A program made the translations under genes and the position numbers. Source: Prolixibacter denitrificans (GTDB taxonomy: Bacteria > Bacteroidota > Bacteroidia > Bacteroidales > Prolixibacteraceae). From it: a stretch of DNA of 64,000 nucleotides. Under the pieces are notes generated by a model. It saw only the letters and a program-made list of their open reading frames with translations, had not been told where the DNA came from and did no database searches. The stretch's first letter is position 1. The number at the start of each line of letters is the position of its first letter. Location: contig NZ_PYGC01000002.1 in NCBI RefSeq assembly GCF_003014495.1, positions 558,001 to 622,000 on the forward strand, in the 5' to 3' direction. This document shows positions 55,864 through 64,000 of the stretch, one piece after another.

Positions 55864-57444
55864 ATGAGCAGAAAGGTGATCTACTTCCTAAGCCTTACAA
55901 TGGCAATTGCTGTTGTGGCATTGATCTGGCTTCAGACAATGGCAATTAAGCGCACGTCGCAGCTTAAGGAGGAACACTTTAACCTGTTGGTTAACCGTGC
56001 CTTGGAGGATGTTGTCGATAAACTCGAGAGCGAAGAGATGAACCTCTTTTGGTATGGAGAGGACGATCCCTCGACACCGGGAGGTGGCTCGGGCTTCTTT
56101 CCGAACTCGGGCGCTATAAAGCCTTTGAACGAAAAGGTTGCCAAAGGGGAACTGAGTTTGTCATACAATATGTCAGCTTCATCCTACCGCAGTGGAGTGA
56201 AGACTGAAACCAAAATCTCATTTGGCGATTCGAATCAGGTGCATGTGCAACACCGCAGCATGGGCACGATTGAGTTTCTGGGGAACAACTCCGCAGCGAG
56301 TGATAATATGATGCAGAAAAAGTTCCAACAAAGCTCTGCCCGGCAAGAGCGGGTGATCCGTTCGATGGAATTTAATCTGAACCGTTCCAGTATCCCGATT
56401 AACAAAAGAATTGACCCTGATTATTTAAAGCATCTGCTGAACACGGAACTCCGCAACAGCGGAATTACACTTAACTATCAGTATGCTGTCGAATCGCAGA
56501 TAAGTGGCAAGTCAACGGTGTTGATGGGAAGCGATGGGTTTGATCCGAGCCACGCCACGAAATACCGGAAATTGTTGTTCCAGAATGATATCAACGTTAA
56601 GCCCAATTTTCTGACGGTATATTTCCCCGAACAGCGTGGGTTTTTGATACAATCGACCGGTTTTCTGGTTATCCCTTCAATTCTTTTGACGTTTATTATC
56701 ATCGGGATTTTTGCCATAACGTTGCATATCATTTTGCGGCAGAAGAAGCTTTCGCTGATAAAGAACGACTTTATTAACAATATGACGCACGAGTTGAAAA
56801 CGCCGATATCTACTATCTCGCTTGCGTCGCAAATGCTAAAGGATACTTCTGTAACTCATACCCCGAAGACGATTGAACACGTGTCGGGTGTAATTTTCGA
56901 CGAAAGTAAAAGACTAAGTTATCAGGTCGAGAAGGTGTTACAGATGGCGGTATTCAACGAAGGCCGCCTGAAACTTAAAATGGCGGAGATTAATCTGAAT
57001 GATGTGGCCGGCACTGTCGCATCAAACTTCCAGATAAGGGTTAGCTCGCAAAACGGAGTCTTGCATACAAATTTTGCAGCCGATCGTCCGATTGTGAAAG
57101 GTGACGAGGTTCATATTACCAACGTGTTGTTCAATTTGCTGGATAACGCAGTGAAATACAGCACAGAAAATCCGGAAATAGAACTCTCTACCGAGAACAA
57201 AAATGGTTGGGTAGTGGTTGCAGTAAAAGATAATGGAATAGGAATTCCAAGAGAACATCAGAAACAAATTTTTGAGAGATTCTACCGCGTTCCTACCGGG
57301 AATGTCCATAATGTCAAAGGTTTTGGCCTGGGATTATCGTACGTTAAGCGTATAGTCGATGTCCACAACGGCCAGATAAAAGTGGACAGCGCATCTGGTA
57401 AAGGAACCCGTTTCAGAATCTATCTGCCCGTTAAAGTACAATAG
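55864..57444 (+). CDS. Sensor histidine kinase (RprX-like)
   Basis: A 526-residue membrane kinase. One transmembrane helix lies at about residues 5-25 and a second at about 268-290, bracketing a 240-residue periplasmic sensor region with no domain I recognise. The HisKA domain has the phosphorylated H309 in NNMTHELKTPISTISLASQM; the HATPase domain has the N box (LLDNAVKYS), VKDNGIGIP and GFGLGLSYVKRIV. The response regulator gene follows after 3 bases. The pair resembles RprX/RprY of Bacteroides. The ligand is unknown. Confidence 0.93.
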   Translation: MSRKVIYFLSLTMAIAVVALIWLQTMAIKRTSQLKEEHFNLLVNRALEDVVDKLESEEMNLFWYGEDDPSTPGGGSGFFPNSGAIKPLNEKVAKGELSLSYNMSASSYRSGVKTETKISFGDSNQVHVQHRSMGTIEFLGNNSAASDNMMQKKFQQSSARQERVIRSMEFNLNRSSIPINKRIDPDYLKHLLNTELRNSGITLNYQYAVESQISGKSTVLMGSDGFDPSHATKYRKLLFQNDINVKPNFLTVYFPEQRGFLIQSTGFLVIPSILLTFIIIGIFAITLHIILRQKKLSLIKNDFINNMTHELKTPISTISLASQMLKDTSVTHTPKTIEHVSGVIFDESKRLSYQVEKVLQMAVFNEGRLKLKMAEINLNDVAGTVASNFQIRVSSQNGVLHTNFAADRPIVKGDEVHITNVLFNLLDNAVKYSTENPEIELSTENKNGWVVVAVKDNGIGIPREHQKQIFERFYRVPTGNVHNVKGFGLGLSYVKRIVDVHNGQIKVDSASGKGTRFRIYLPVKVQ

Positions 57445-57447
57445 ATT

Positions 57448-58137
57448 ATGGAAAAAAAGACTAGAATTCTCCTGGCTGAGGATGACGAAAACCTGGGGCT
57501 GCTGTTGAAAGAATACTTGATAGCCAAAGGTTTCGACACCGAGCTTTATCCCGATGGCGAAGCAGCCTATCAGGGATTTATGAAGAGCCAGTTTAACCTT
57601 TGTATTCTTGATGTGATGATGCCCAAAAAAGACGGCTTCTCGCTGGCAAGAGACATTCGTATGGTGAACACCGATATTCCGGTGATTTTCCTTACGGCGA
57701 AGAACATGAAGGAGGATGTGTTGGAAGGTTTTAAACTGGGTGCTGATGATTACCTGACAAAACCATTCAGCATGGAAGAGCTGATCTTCCGCATCGAAGC
57801 AATCCTCCGTCGAACCGAAGGAGAAGGGCAGGAAGGAAACCAGGAGGTTTTCAAACTAGGAAAGTACACCTTCGATTCGCAGAAACAAACGCTTACCGAT
57901 GGTAAGGAAACGCAGAAGCTGACGACCAAAGAGAGTGAATTGTTGCGGTTGCTTTGCGTGAATGTGAATAAAGTGTTGGAGCGTAACTTCGCGTTGAAAA
58001 CTATCTGGGTAGACGATAATTATTTCAATGCCCGTAGTATGGACGTGTATATTACGAAGCTACGTAAGCACCTGAAGGATGATCCGGGTGTTGAAATTAT
58101 CAATGTTCACGGCAAGGGGTATAAACTGATTGTATAA
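57448..58137 (+). CDS. OmpR-family response regulator (RprY-like)
   Basis: A 229-residue regulator. The receiver domain (residues 1-120) has the acidic pocket (AEDDEN), the phosphorylated aspartate D55 in LCILDVMMPKKDG and the lysine in YLTKPF. The C-terminal winged helix (about 135-229) has LTTKESELLRLLCVNVN and ARSMDVYITKLRKHL. It is co-transcribed with the kinase. Targets are not shown, but the TGTTAA direct repeats upstream of the kinase are candidates. Confidence 0.94.
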   Translation: MEKKTRILLAEDDENLGLLLKEYLIAKGFDTELYPDGEAAYQGFMKSQFNLCILDVMMPKKDGFSLARDIRMVNTDIPVIFLTAKNMKEDVLEGFKLGADDYLTKPFSMEELIFRIEAILRRTEGEGQEGNQEVFKLGKYTFDSQKQTLTDGKETQKLTTKESELLRLLCVNVNKVLERNFALKTIWVDDNYFNARSMDVYITKLRKHLKDDPGVEIINVHGKGYKLIV

Positions 58138-58165
58138 AATATTCGTGCAAGAAACTTTAATCAAC

Positions 58166-58200
58166 AAAAAGCCCGGATTCTTTATTCAGAATCCGGGCTT
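58166..58200. terminator. Strong bidirectional terminator between the response regulator and lepA
   Basis: A perfect 13-bp stem (58169-58181 with 58188-58200) with loop TTATTC. The minus strand has a T run of five after the stem, serving lepA; the plus strand also has a short run of T. It lies between two convergent genes. Confidence 0.85.
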
Positions 58201-58220
58201 CGTATTTTGCAGAAATATTT

Positions 58221-60008
58221 TTAATCGAGTTTGAGAACGGCCAGGAAGGCTTTCTGTGGAACTTCCACATTACCTACCTGCTTCATCCGCTTTTTACCCT
58301 TTTTCTGTTTCTCCAGCAGTTTCCGTTTACGCGAGATATCACCTCCGTAACATTTGGCTGTTACATCTTTCCGAACGGCTTTTACCGTTTCGCGCGCAAT
58401 AATCTTGGCGCCAATAGCGGCCTGAATGGCCACGTCGAATTGCTGGCGCGGAATCAACTCTTTTAGCTTTTCGCAAATACGTCGTCCGAAGTTATATGCG
58501 TTGTCGAAATGAATGAGCGTTGAAAGTGCATCGACCGGCTCGCTATTCAGCAGAATATCCAGCTTTATCAGCTTGGCTGAGCGGTATCCGGTGATGTGGT
58601 AATCGAATGAGGCGTAGCCTTTGGAAATACTTTTCAATTTATCGTAAAAATCGAATACAATCTCGCCCAGTGGCATATCAAAAGTCAGTTCAACCCGGTC
58701 GGCGGTCAGATAATCCTGCTTTTTCAAAATGCCCCGCTTCTCCAAACAAAGCGTCATGATAGGACCAATGAAGTCGGACTTACTGATGACTTGTGCCCTG
58801 ATAAAGGGTTCTTCGATATCTTCAATCAAAGTAGCTTCAGGCATTCCGGATGGGTTATATACATCCAGTATTTCACCGCCCTTGGTATGAACATGATAGG
58901 AAACGTTCGGAACGGTGGTAATCACATTCATGTCGAATTCGCGATCGAGACGTTCCTGCACAATTTCCATGTGGAGAAGCCCGAGGAATCCGCATCGGAA
59001 ACCGAAGCCAAGAGCTGCCGATGATTCCGGCTGGAAAGTAAGTGATGCGTCGTTTAGCTGCAGCTTTTCCATGGCTGTCCGCAGGTCCTCGTAATCGTCG
59101 CTATCGATTGGATAGATACCGGCAAAGACCATCGGCTTCACTTCCTCGAAACCGGCAATGGCTTTATCGCAGGGATTCTTCACGTGTGTGATGGTATCAC
59201 CGACTTTTACCTCGCGCGCTGTTTTTATTCCGGAAATGATGTAACCTACGTCGCCGGCGCTCAATTCATCGCGAGGATTCATTTTCAGTTTCAGCACACC
59301 AATTTCATCGGCCTGGTACTGTTTGCCGGTCGCCACAAATTTCACCAAATCGTTGGTGTGGATGGTTCCGTTGGTAACTTTGAAATAAGCAATAACACCG
59401 CGGAATGAGTTGAAGACTGAGTCGAAAATGAGGCATTGCAAGGGTGCGTCCGGGTCACCAACGGGAGGCGGAACATCTTTTACAATGCGCGTAAGAATTT
59501 CGCCAACGCCTTCTCCTGTTTTCCCCGATGCCCGGATAATGTCTTCGCGCTCGCAACCCAATAGGTCGATGATTTGGTCTTCCACTACTTCCGGCATGGC
59601 ATTTGGTAAGTCCATCTTGTTCATTACCGGAATGATTTCCAAATCGTGCTCGAGTGCCAGGTACAGGTTCGATATGGTTTGCGCCTGAATTCCCTGAGTA
59701 GAATCGATAATTAACAAGGCTCCTTCGCAAGCAGCGATGGAACGGGAAACTTCGTAGGAGAAGTCGACGTGCCCGGGAGTATCAATCAGGTTGAGCGTGT
59801 ATTTTTGTCCTTCCTGCAGATAGTTCATCTGGATGGCATGACTCTTAATGGTAATTCCCCTTTCCTGCTCCAAATCCATATTGTCGAGCACCTGCTGCTT
59901 CATCTCCCGTTGGGTGACAGTTTGCGTCATTTCCAGGAGACGATCGGCTAATGTGCTTTTACCGTGGTCAATGTGGGCAATAATACAAAAGTTCCTGATG
60001 TTATTCAT
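58221..60008 (-). CDS. lepA: Elongation factor 4 (LepA)
   Basis: A 595-residue translational GTPase that acts on ribosomes under stress. G1 [10 protein letters not shown]3 DTPGHVD and G4 NKMD are in order, followed by EF-G-like domains and the LepA-specific C-terminal domain ([19 protein letters not shown]). I chose ATG 60008 ([12 protein letters not shown]); a TTG two codons earlier is also open. The length matches the family. Confidence 0.96.
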   Translation of the reverse strand: MNNIRNFCIIAHIDHGKSTLADRLLEMTQTVTQREMKQQVLDNMDLEQERGITIKSHAIQMNYLQEGQKYTLNLIDTPGHVDFSYEVSRSIAACEGALLIIDSTQGIQAQTISNLYLALEHDLEIIPVMNKMDLPNAMPEVVEDQIIDLLGCEREDIIRASGKTGEGVGEILTRIVKDVPPPVGDPDAPLQCLIFDSVFNSFRGVIAYFKVTNGTIHTNDLVKFVATGKQYQADEIGVLKLKMNPRDELSAGDVGYIISGIKTAREVKVGDTITHVKNPCDKAIAGFEEVKPMVFAGIYPIDSDDYEDLRTAMEKLQLNDASLTFQPESSAALGFGFRCGFLGLLHMEIVQERLDREFDMNVITTVPNVSYHVHTKGGEILDVYNPSGMPEATLIEDIEEPFIRAQVISKSDFIGPIMTLCLEKRGILKKQDYLTADRVELTFDMPLGEIVFDFYDKLKSISKGYASFDYHITGYRSAKLIKLDILLNSEPVDALSTLIHFDNAYNFGRRICEKLKELIPRQQFDVAIQAAIGAKIIARETVKAVRKDVTAKCYGGDISRKRKLLEKQKKGKKRMKQVGNVEVPQKAFLAVLKLD

Positions 60009-60067
60009 GGGCAAATGATATCTTATGTCCTGATTTTCTTATTCTAAAAGTCTATTCCAAAGTCACG

Positions 60068-60075
60068 CAAAGATA
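60068..60075 (-). promoter_or_regulatory. Candidate -7 box of lepA
   Basis: TATCTTTG on the minus strand fits TAnnTTTG and lies 60 bases before the chosen lepA start. The rest of the 351-base gap (60009-60359) shows only the promoter of the next gene. Confidence 0.35.
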
Positions 60076-60272
60076 TTCAATTTTTGATAACGAGTGGGAA
60101 AAATTCACGGTCATTGTCAGATGGATATTTGGCGGATATATGCTATCTTTCGACGCTTTTATCTACTTGATTTCCTTATGGAAAAACAGTTAATTTCAGG
60201 ATTTTACAACAGCATGATTTTTTCGGACCGGACAGATCATCTAAATTTATCGATTAAGCAGTCGCGCAATAA

Positions 60273-60301
60273 TTGATGTGCCTGATAATATTTTAACTTT
60301 G
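60273..60301 (+). promoter_or_regulatory. Promoter of the right-end glycolipid cluster
   Basis: A -7 box TAACTTTG at 60294-60301 with a TTG at 60273-60275 (18-base spacer) fits the phylum's promoter pattern. Transcription would start near 60308. Confidence 0.5.
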
Positions 60302-60359
60302 AACCGCCAAATCCGGAACAGTTGAAATGGTTTTTGAGTTCCGGTCGAATTATACAGAA

Positions 60360-61079
60360 ATGAAGGAAAATAATATTCTGACCGTCGTTGTCCCCGTTTA
60401 TAACGAGGAAAGTAACATGGATCGGCTGGAAAAAGAACTTTCTGCTTTTGCCGGGATTTCTTCCGTGCCGACACGCATTCTGTTCGTCAACGATGGTTCA
60501 ACCGATACCAGTCAACAACAGCTGGAAACGATGTGCGAGCGCAATGAGGCGTTCTCATTTATTCAGTTTCGCGAAAATTGTGGTCTGAGTGCAGCCATCA
60601 AAGCCGGAATCGATCAGGCGGAAACCCCTTTGGTGGGATACATCGATGCTGATTTGCAAACGTCGCCGGAAGACTTTAACAAGTTGCTGCCGTTTGCAAA
60701 TGATTTTGCTCTGGTAACCGGAATACGAGTCGATCGGAAAGACAGTTTTGTGAAGAAGCTGTCGTCGAAACTGGCCAATAGCATTCGTCGTTCCATTACA
60801 CACGACGGCGCTACGGATACCGGTTGCCCGTTGAAAATTATGCAAACCCCGGTGGCCCGGAAGATTCCCTTTTTCGATGGGATGCACCGTTTTCTTCCGG
60901 CATTGATTCAACTCGAAGGCGGAACCGTGAAGGAAGTTCCGGTTCGTCATTTCCCGAGGGTGGCTGGCGAGTCGAAATTCCATTTGTGGAATCGACTGGG
61001 AGGTCCGTTGAAGGATTTGTTTGCTTACAGTTGGATGAAAAACCGGTATATCCGTTACGATATTAAGAAGCGCGGTTGA
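60360..61079 (+). CDS. GT2 glycosyltransferase, probable polyprenyl-phosphate sugar synthase
   Basis: A 239-residue GT-A fold inverting transferase. The nucleotide-sugar site is VVVPVYNEE near the N-terminus, FVNDGSTDTSQQ, and the metal-binding DADLQTSPED. The pattern resembles dolichyl- or undecaprenyl-phosphate sugar synthases such as ArnC, but it lacks their two C-terminal membrane helices. I chose ATG 60360; ATG 60327 would add eleven residues. Its stop overlaps the next start by one base. I infer that it loads a sugar on the lipid carrier for the GT83 enzyme. Confidence 0.85.
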   Translation: MKENNILTVVVPVYNEESNMDRLEKELSAFAGISSVPTRILFVNDGSTDTSQQQLETMCERNEAFSFIQFRENCGLSAAIKAGIDQAETPLVGYIDADLQTSPEDFNKLLPFANDFALVTGIRVDRKDSFVKKLSSKLANSIRRSITHDGATDTGCPLKIMQTPVARKIPFFDGMHRFLPALIQLEGGTVKEVPVRHFPRVAGESKFHLWNRLGGPLKDLFAYSWMKNRYIRYDIKKRG

Positions 61080-61756
61080 TGAGAGATAACTTCCTGGTAT
61101 ATGGTGTAGGTTTCCTGGCACAGATCCTTTTCTCGGGCCGGATGATTATTCAGTGGTTTCGCTCCGAAAAAGCGGGCAAACCGTTGTCTCCTACTATTTT
61201 CTGGCAGCTCAGCCTTTTCGCGTCTATGTTGCTGTTCGTTTACGGCGTACTTCGGAAGGATTTTGCCATTGTCCTTGGACAGCTGTTGGTTTACTTTGTT
61301 TATATCCGAAACTTACAGTTGAAGAATAGGTGGAAAACCATTCCATTGATTTTTCGGTGGGTGTTTTATGTTTTGCCGGCTTTCAGTCTTGGTTATCTTT
61401 TTTCCGGGGCACCGAACAACATCCGTGAAATACTTGGAAACGAAAATGTATCATTCGGCTTGTTGCTTTGGGGTAGCGCCGGGCAGTTAATATTTACTTT
61501 CCGGTTTGTGTATCAATGGATCGATTCCGAGCGACAAAACGAATCGGTATTGTCCAATACATTTTGGATTATCAGCCTGGCGGGCTCGTTGATGATATTC
61601 AGCTACGCCATTTTTCGCCTCGATCCGGTGTTGTTTCTGGGACAGTTAACCGGAGCATTTGTCTATTCACGTAATTTATTGCTGGGATTGAATCATCCCG
61701 GATTTTTAAGTCCGGTCATCCGGAAAGTGGCCGCACGATTAAAGAAACGATCATGA
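61079..61756 (+). CDS. Duplicated LAB_N membrane protein (lipid A biosynthesis N-terminal domain)
   Basis: A 225-residue integral membrane protein made of two LAB_N-like halves. Each half has the same order: GxxAQxxFSGRMIIQWF (first half) or GQLIFTFRFVYQWI (second half), then a helix, then LGQLLVYFVYIRNL or LGQLTGAFVYSRNL. LAB_N occurs as the N-terminal part of some LpxB proteins and belongs, as I recall, to the same clan as MtN3/SWEET transporters. The duplication gives about six or seven helices. Its position between a GT2 and a GT83 gene, with 1-base and 4-base overlaps, suggests a flippase for the lipid-linked sugar. Confidence 0.85.
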   Translation: MRDNFLVYGVGFLAQILFSGRMIIQWFRSEKAGKPLSPTIFWQLSLFASMLLFVYGVLRKDFAIVLGQLLVYFVYIRNLQLKNRWKTIPLIFRWVFYVLPAFSLGYLFSGAPNNIREILGNENVSFGLLLWGSAGQLIFTFRFVYQWIDSERQNESVLSNTFWIISLAGSLMIFSYAIFRLDPVLFLGQLTGAFVYSRNLLLGLNHPGFLSPVIRKVAARLKKRS

Positions 61757-63405
61757 GCAGAGAGAACCGTCAACTTCTGGCATTGCTGGTAATTACTTTT
61801 TTCGCCTTTGTGATTCATAACGGCGTATTGGACGCCAACATCATGGAGGCCCGAAACCTGGTGACTGCCCGCGAGATTTTGCAGACACACAACTGGTTAG
61901 TTCCTACTATGAATGGTGTGTTGCGACTGGAAAAACCGCCGTTGCCAACCTGGATTGCAGCCTTTATGATGCATATTTTCGGGCAGGACAGTCTGGCGAT
62001 TCTTCGTATTCCGGCTGCCCTTTCCGCTATGTTGTTGGTTTTCTTCCTGTATAACTTGACGAAAGAACTGACGCGTGACGAACATCTTCCCTTGCTGGCC
62101 GGTGGAACCGTTGCAACCAGTTTCTATATATTTTTCATGGCGCGAACCATTACCTGGGACATCTTCTGTCACAGTTTTATGTTGGGCGCCATCTGGATGC
62201 TATATCGCGGCTGGAACCGAAAGGAAAAAGCCTGGAAAGAGTTTATGTGGGCGGGTATACTAATGGGACTTTCCTTTCTGAGTAAAGGCCCGGTTTCGTT
62301 CTTTGCGCTGCTGTTGCCTTTCCTCATTGCGTTTTTCGTTGCCTATGGTTTCAGCGGTGTGAAGTTGCAATGGAAACCTTTGATGGTAGCATTGGGGATT
62401 TTGCTTGCGTTCAGTACGTGGTGGCCGTTGTATATCTATTTCCTGCATCCCGAATTTTCCACGTATGTGGCCGAAAAGGAATCGGCTGCATGGATGAACA
62501 GGAGTGTACACCCGTGGTATCACTACTGGAGCTTCCCGGTGCAATCCGGAATATGGGCACTGCCGGCTGCGGCTGCTGTAATTATCCCTTATGCACGGAA
62601 GAAAATCGGACAGTTCGGCAACTACAAGTTTTTGGCGCTTTGGGTTTGGGCAGCGGTTATTCTGCTTTCCTCATTTCCTGAAAAGAAAGAGCGTTACCTG
62701 ATGCCGGTTCTGATTCCGTTGGCATTAATAACGGCCTATTATTTCCGTTACTTGATGCATGCTTTCAAAGAGAAGGAGCACACCAAAGCCGATACGATTT
62801 TATATTCCATCCAGGGATACCTGGTAGGTTTGGTTGGTTTTGCTTTGCCGCTGGCAGTGATGTATCATAATCACCGGTTTAATGATGGTTTATCACTTGG
62901 TTTGCAGATAATTATTTTGGTTGTTTTCTGGGCCATTGGCGGATATGTGGTAAGAAGCACCTACCGGAAAAAGGCGTTCCGCCTGTGGAGTGGAACGGTG
63001 GTACTGATTATGGCATTTTGCTTGCTGGTGATTCCCTCGGCGCGTAATTTCTTCCAGAAAAATCCCGATTACCGGCCTTATAACGATTTGCGCCACATGG
63101 AGAAAGTGCAAAATATGCCTTTCTATTTCAATGGCCCCGTACCCGGAAAATTCATTCAGGTGGTTTGGAGTAGCGGACATCTGATTCAGTACTGGGATAC
63201 GTCGAATGCGACCGGAACTCCGGTTGTTACGCCGCTGGTGGTGATGACACACGAACCTCCCGAGGACGTTTTCAACGAAAGTTTTAAGGAGAAGTACGAT
63301 TTTGAGTCGTTGGGACATTACGATCTCGACATGAAGAAAAAAGATGGAATTAAAATATTCTCGAATTATGTGACCATAATTCGGATGAAACAAGATACGC
63401 CGTAA
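61753..63405 (+). CDS. GT83 (ArnT-like) lipid-linked sugar transferase
   Basis: A 550-residue polytopic membrane enzyme of the GT83/PMT_2 type, like ArnT. The N-terminal periplasmic loop carries the typical ARNLVTAREILQTHNWLVP and LRLEKPPLPTW, followed by about ten hydrophobic segments to residue 430 and a soluble C-terminal domain. Such enzymes take a sugar from a polyprenyl-phosphate donor and add it to lipid A or another acceptor on the outer face of the inner membrane. Its start overlaps the LAB_N stop by 4 bases, and its stop overlaps the epimerase start by one base. Confidence 0.9.
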   Translation: MSRENRQLLALLVITFFAFVIHNGVLDANIMEARNLVTAREILQTHNWLVPTMNGVLRLEKPPLPTWIAAFMMHIFGQDSLAILRIPAALSAMLLVFFLYNLTKELTRDEHLPLLAGGTVATSFYIFFMARTITWDIFCHSFMLGAIWMLYRGWNRKEKAWKEFMWAGILMGLSFLSKGPVSFFALLLPFLIAFFVAYGFSGVKLQWKPLMVALGILLAFSTWWPLYIYFLHPEFSTYVAEKESAAWMNRSVHPWYHYWSFPVQSGIWALPAAAAVIIPYARKKIGQFGNYKFLALWVWAAVILLSSFPEKKERYLMPVLIPLALITAYYFRYLMHAFKEKEHTKADTILYSIQGYLVGLVGFALPLAVMYHNHRFNDGLSLGLQIIILVVFWAIGGYVVRSTYRKKAFRLWSGTVVLIMAFCLLVIPSARNFFQKNPDYRPYNDLRHMEKVQNMPFYFNGPVPGKFIQVVWSSGHLIQYWDTSNATGTPVVTPLVVMTHEPPEDVFNESFKEKYDFESLGHYDLDMKKKDGIKIFSNYVTIIRMKQDTP

Positions 63406-64000
63406 TGCAAACTGTTTTAGTGACCGGATGTGCCGGCTTCATCGGTTCACATCTGTGCGAAAGTCTTTTGAATAAAGGATTCCGGGTAATCGGAGTCGAC
63501 AATTTTGACCCGTTTTATAGTCGGGTAATAAAAGAGCGAAACCTGGTTAGCTTCATCGGTCAGCCTTATTGCTCGTTTGCCGAGCTGGATTTGGCCAATA
63601 AAGATGACCTGGCCACTTTTTTGAAAGATAAATCTCCGGATATTATTGTTCACCTGGCTGGGAAAGCCGGTGTACGGCCGTCGATTGATGATCCGGCGGG
63701 CTACATTCGGGCTAATATCACAGCGACGCAGAATATTCTCGATATCATGAAGGAAAAAGGTATCCGGAAAATGGCCTTCGCTTCGTCATCGTCGGTGTAT
63801 GGGAATTGTCCGGAAACACCGTTCCGTGAAGATATGGACGTTTCTAATCCGGTTTCGCCGTACGCTTTTACCAAGAAGAGTTGTGAGCTTATCAACTACA
63901 CTTACCATCACCTTTATCAGCTGGATATTCTGAATATGCGTTTTTTCACGGTGTTTGGTCCACGGCAGCGACCCGATTTGGCCATTCACAAGTTTACCCG
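63405..64000 (+). CDS. UDP-glucuronate 4-epimerase-like protein (3' end outside the window)
   Basis: The frame opens at ATG 63405 (inside the GT83 stop, TAATG) and stays open to the window end, giving 198 residues. It is an extended short-chain dehydrogenase/reductase: GCAGFIGSHL binds NAD, and the Ser-Tyr-Lys set appears as SSSSVYG and YAFTKKSCE. The segments VDNFDPFYS and FGPRQRPDLAIHKFTR are typical of UDP-glucuronate 4-epimerases rather than GalE. If so it would supply UDP-galacturonate to the cluster. The C-terminal third is not visible. Confidence 0.88.
   Translation, partial: MQTVLVTGCAGFIGSHLCESLLNKGFRVIGVDNFDPFYSRVIKERNLVSFIGQPYCSFAELDLANKDDLATFLKDKSPDIIVHLAGKAGVRPSIDDPAGYIRANITATQNILDIMKEKGIRKMAFASSSSVYGNCPETPFREDMDVSNPVSPYAFTKKSCELINYTYHHLYQLDILNMRFFTVFGPRQRPDLAIHKFT

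Overview
The window reads as one continuous stretch of a Bacteroidota chromosome, most likely from the order Bacteroidales or Marinilabiliales (this placement is inferred from gene content). The evidence is the Bacteroidota-type -7 promoter box (TAnnTTTG) before several genes, few Shine-Dalgarno sequences, an ExbB-ExbD-ExbD block, the sigma-54 regulator / LptE / TPR / SecG group, GSCFA and RprX/RprY-like proteins, and a glycogen gene set built from GT4, GH57 and DUF3417-type phosphorylase genes. It is gene-dense and mostly housekeeping. I see no rRNA, tRNA, insertion sequence, prophage or CRISPR array.

Layout: 1-4810 holds the end of a SUF iron-sulfur operon (sufB-C-D-S-E and a SufT-like gene) closed by a terminator. 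4838-7653 holds queG, an alpha/beta hydrolase and a GSCFA protein. 7763-15274 is a glycogen block (debranching enzyme, GT4 glucan synthase candidate, GH57 amylase, alpha-glucan phosphorylase); the branching enzyme lies apart at 27652. 15285-17525 is an acyl-CoA ligase with its XRE-cupin regulator. 17834-20635 holds dprA and a DEAD-box helicase, separated by an unusual 41-bp-period array of palindromes. 20656-26652 runs leftward: mntP, groESL, secG, a TPR-like protein, lptE and a sigma-54 activator. 26836-39220 contains kdsB, glgB, a CDGSH protein, a lipoprotein, aroB-aroA, an M28 peptidase, deoD, tadA and aspS. 39346-41786 is an ExbB/ExbD energiser operon. 42013-47208 holds asparaginase, TatD and two tandem glutamate dehydrogenases. 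47455-55510 holds leuS, a YitT protein, an M23 peptidase, purN and acpP-fabF-rnc. 55864-58137 is a two-component system, followed by lepA. The right end (60360-64000) is a tightly overlapping cluster of a GT2 glycosyltransferase, a duplicated LAB_N membrane protein, a GT83 (ArnT-like) transferase and a UDP-glucuronate 4-epimerase-like gene cut by the window edge.

How the genes work together: the glycogen genes give a full branch/debranch/phosphorolysis set. SUF supplies clusters to enzymes such as QueG. kdsB, lptE and the right-end cluster all serve outer-membrane lipopolysaccharide. The two glutamate dehydrogenases carry different cofactor-site motifs and probably split catabolic and biosynthetic roles. 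The two items I consider most worth a second look are the five-unit palindrome array at 18983-19187 and the right-end cluster, which looks like a pathway that loads a uronic acid on a lipid carrier, flips it and transfers it to lipid A or another envelope glycan.
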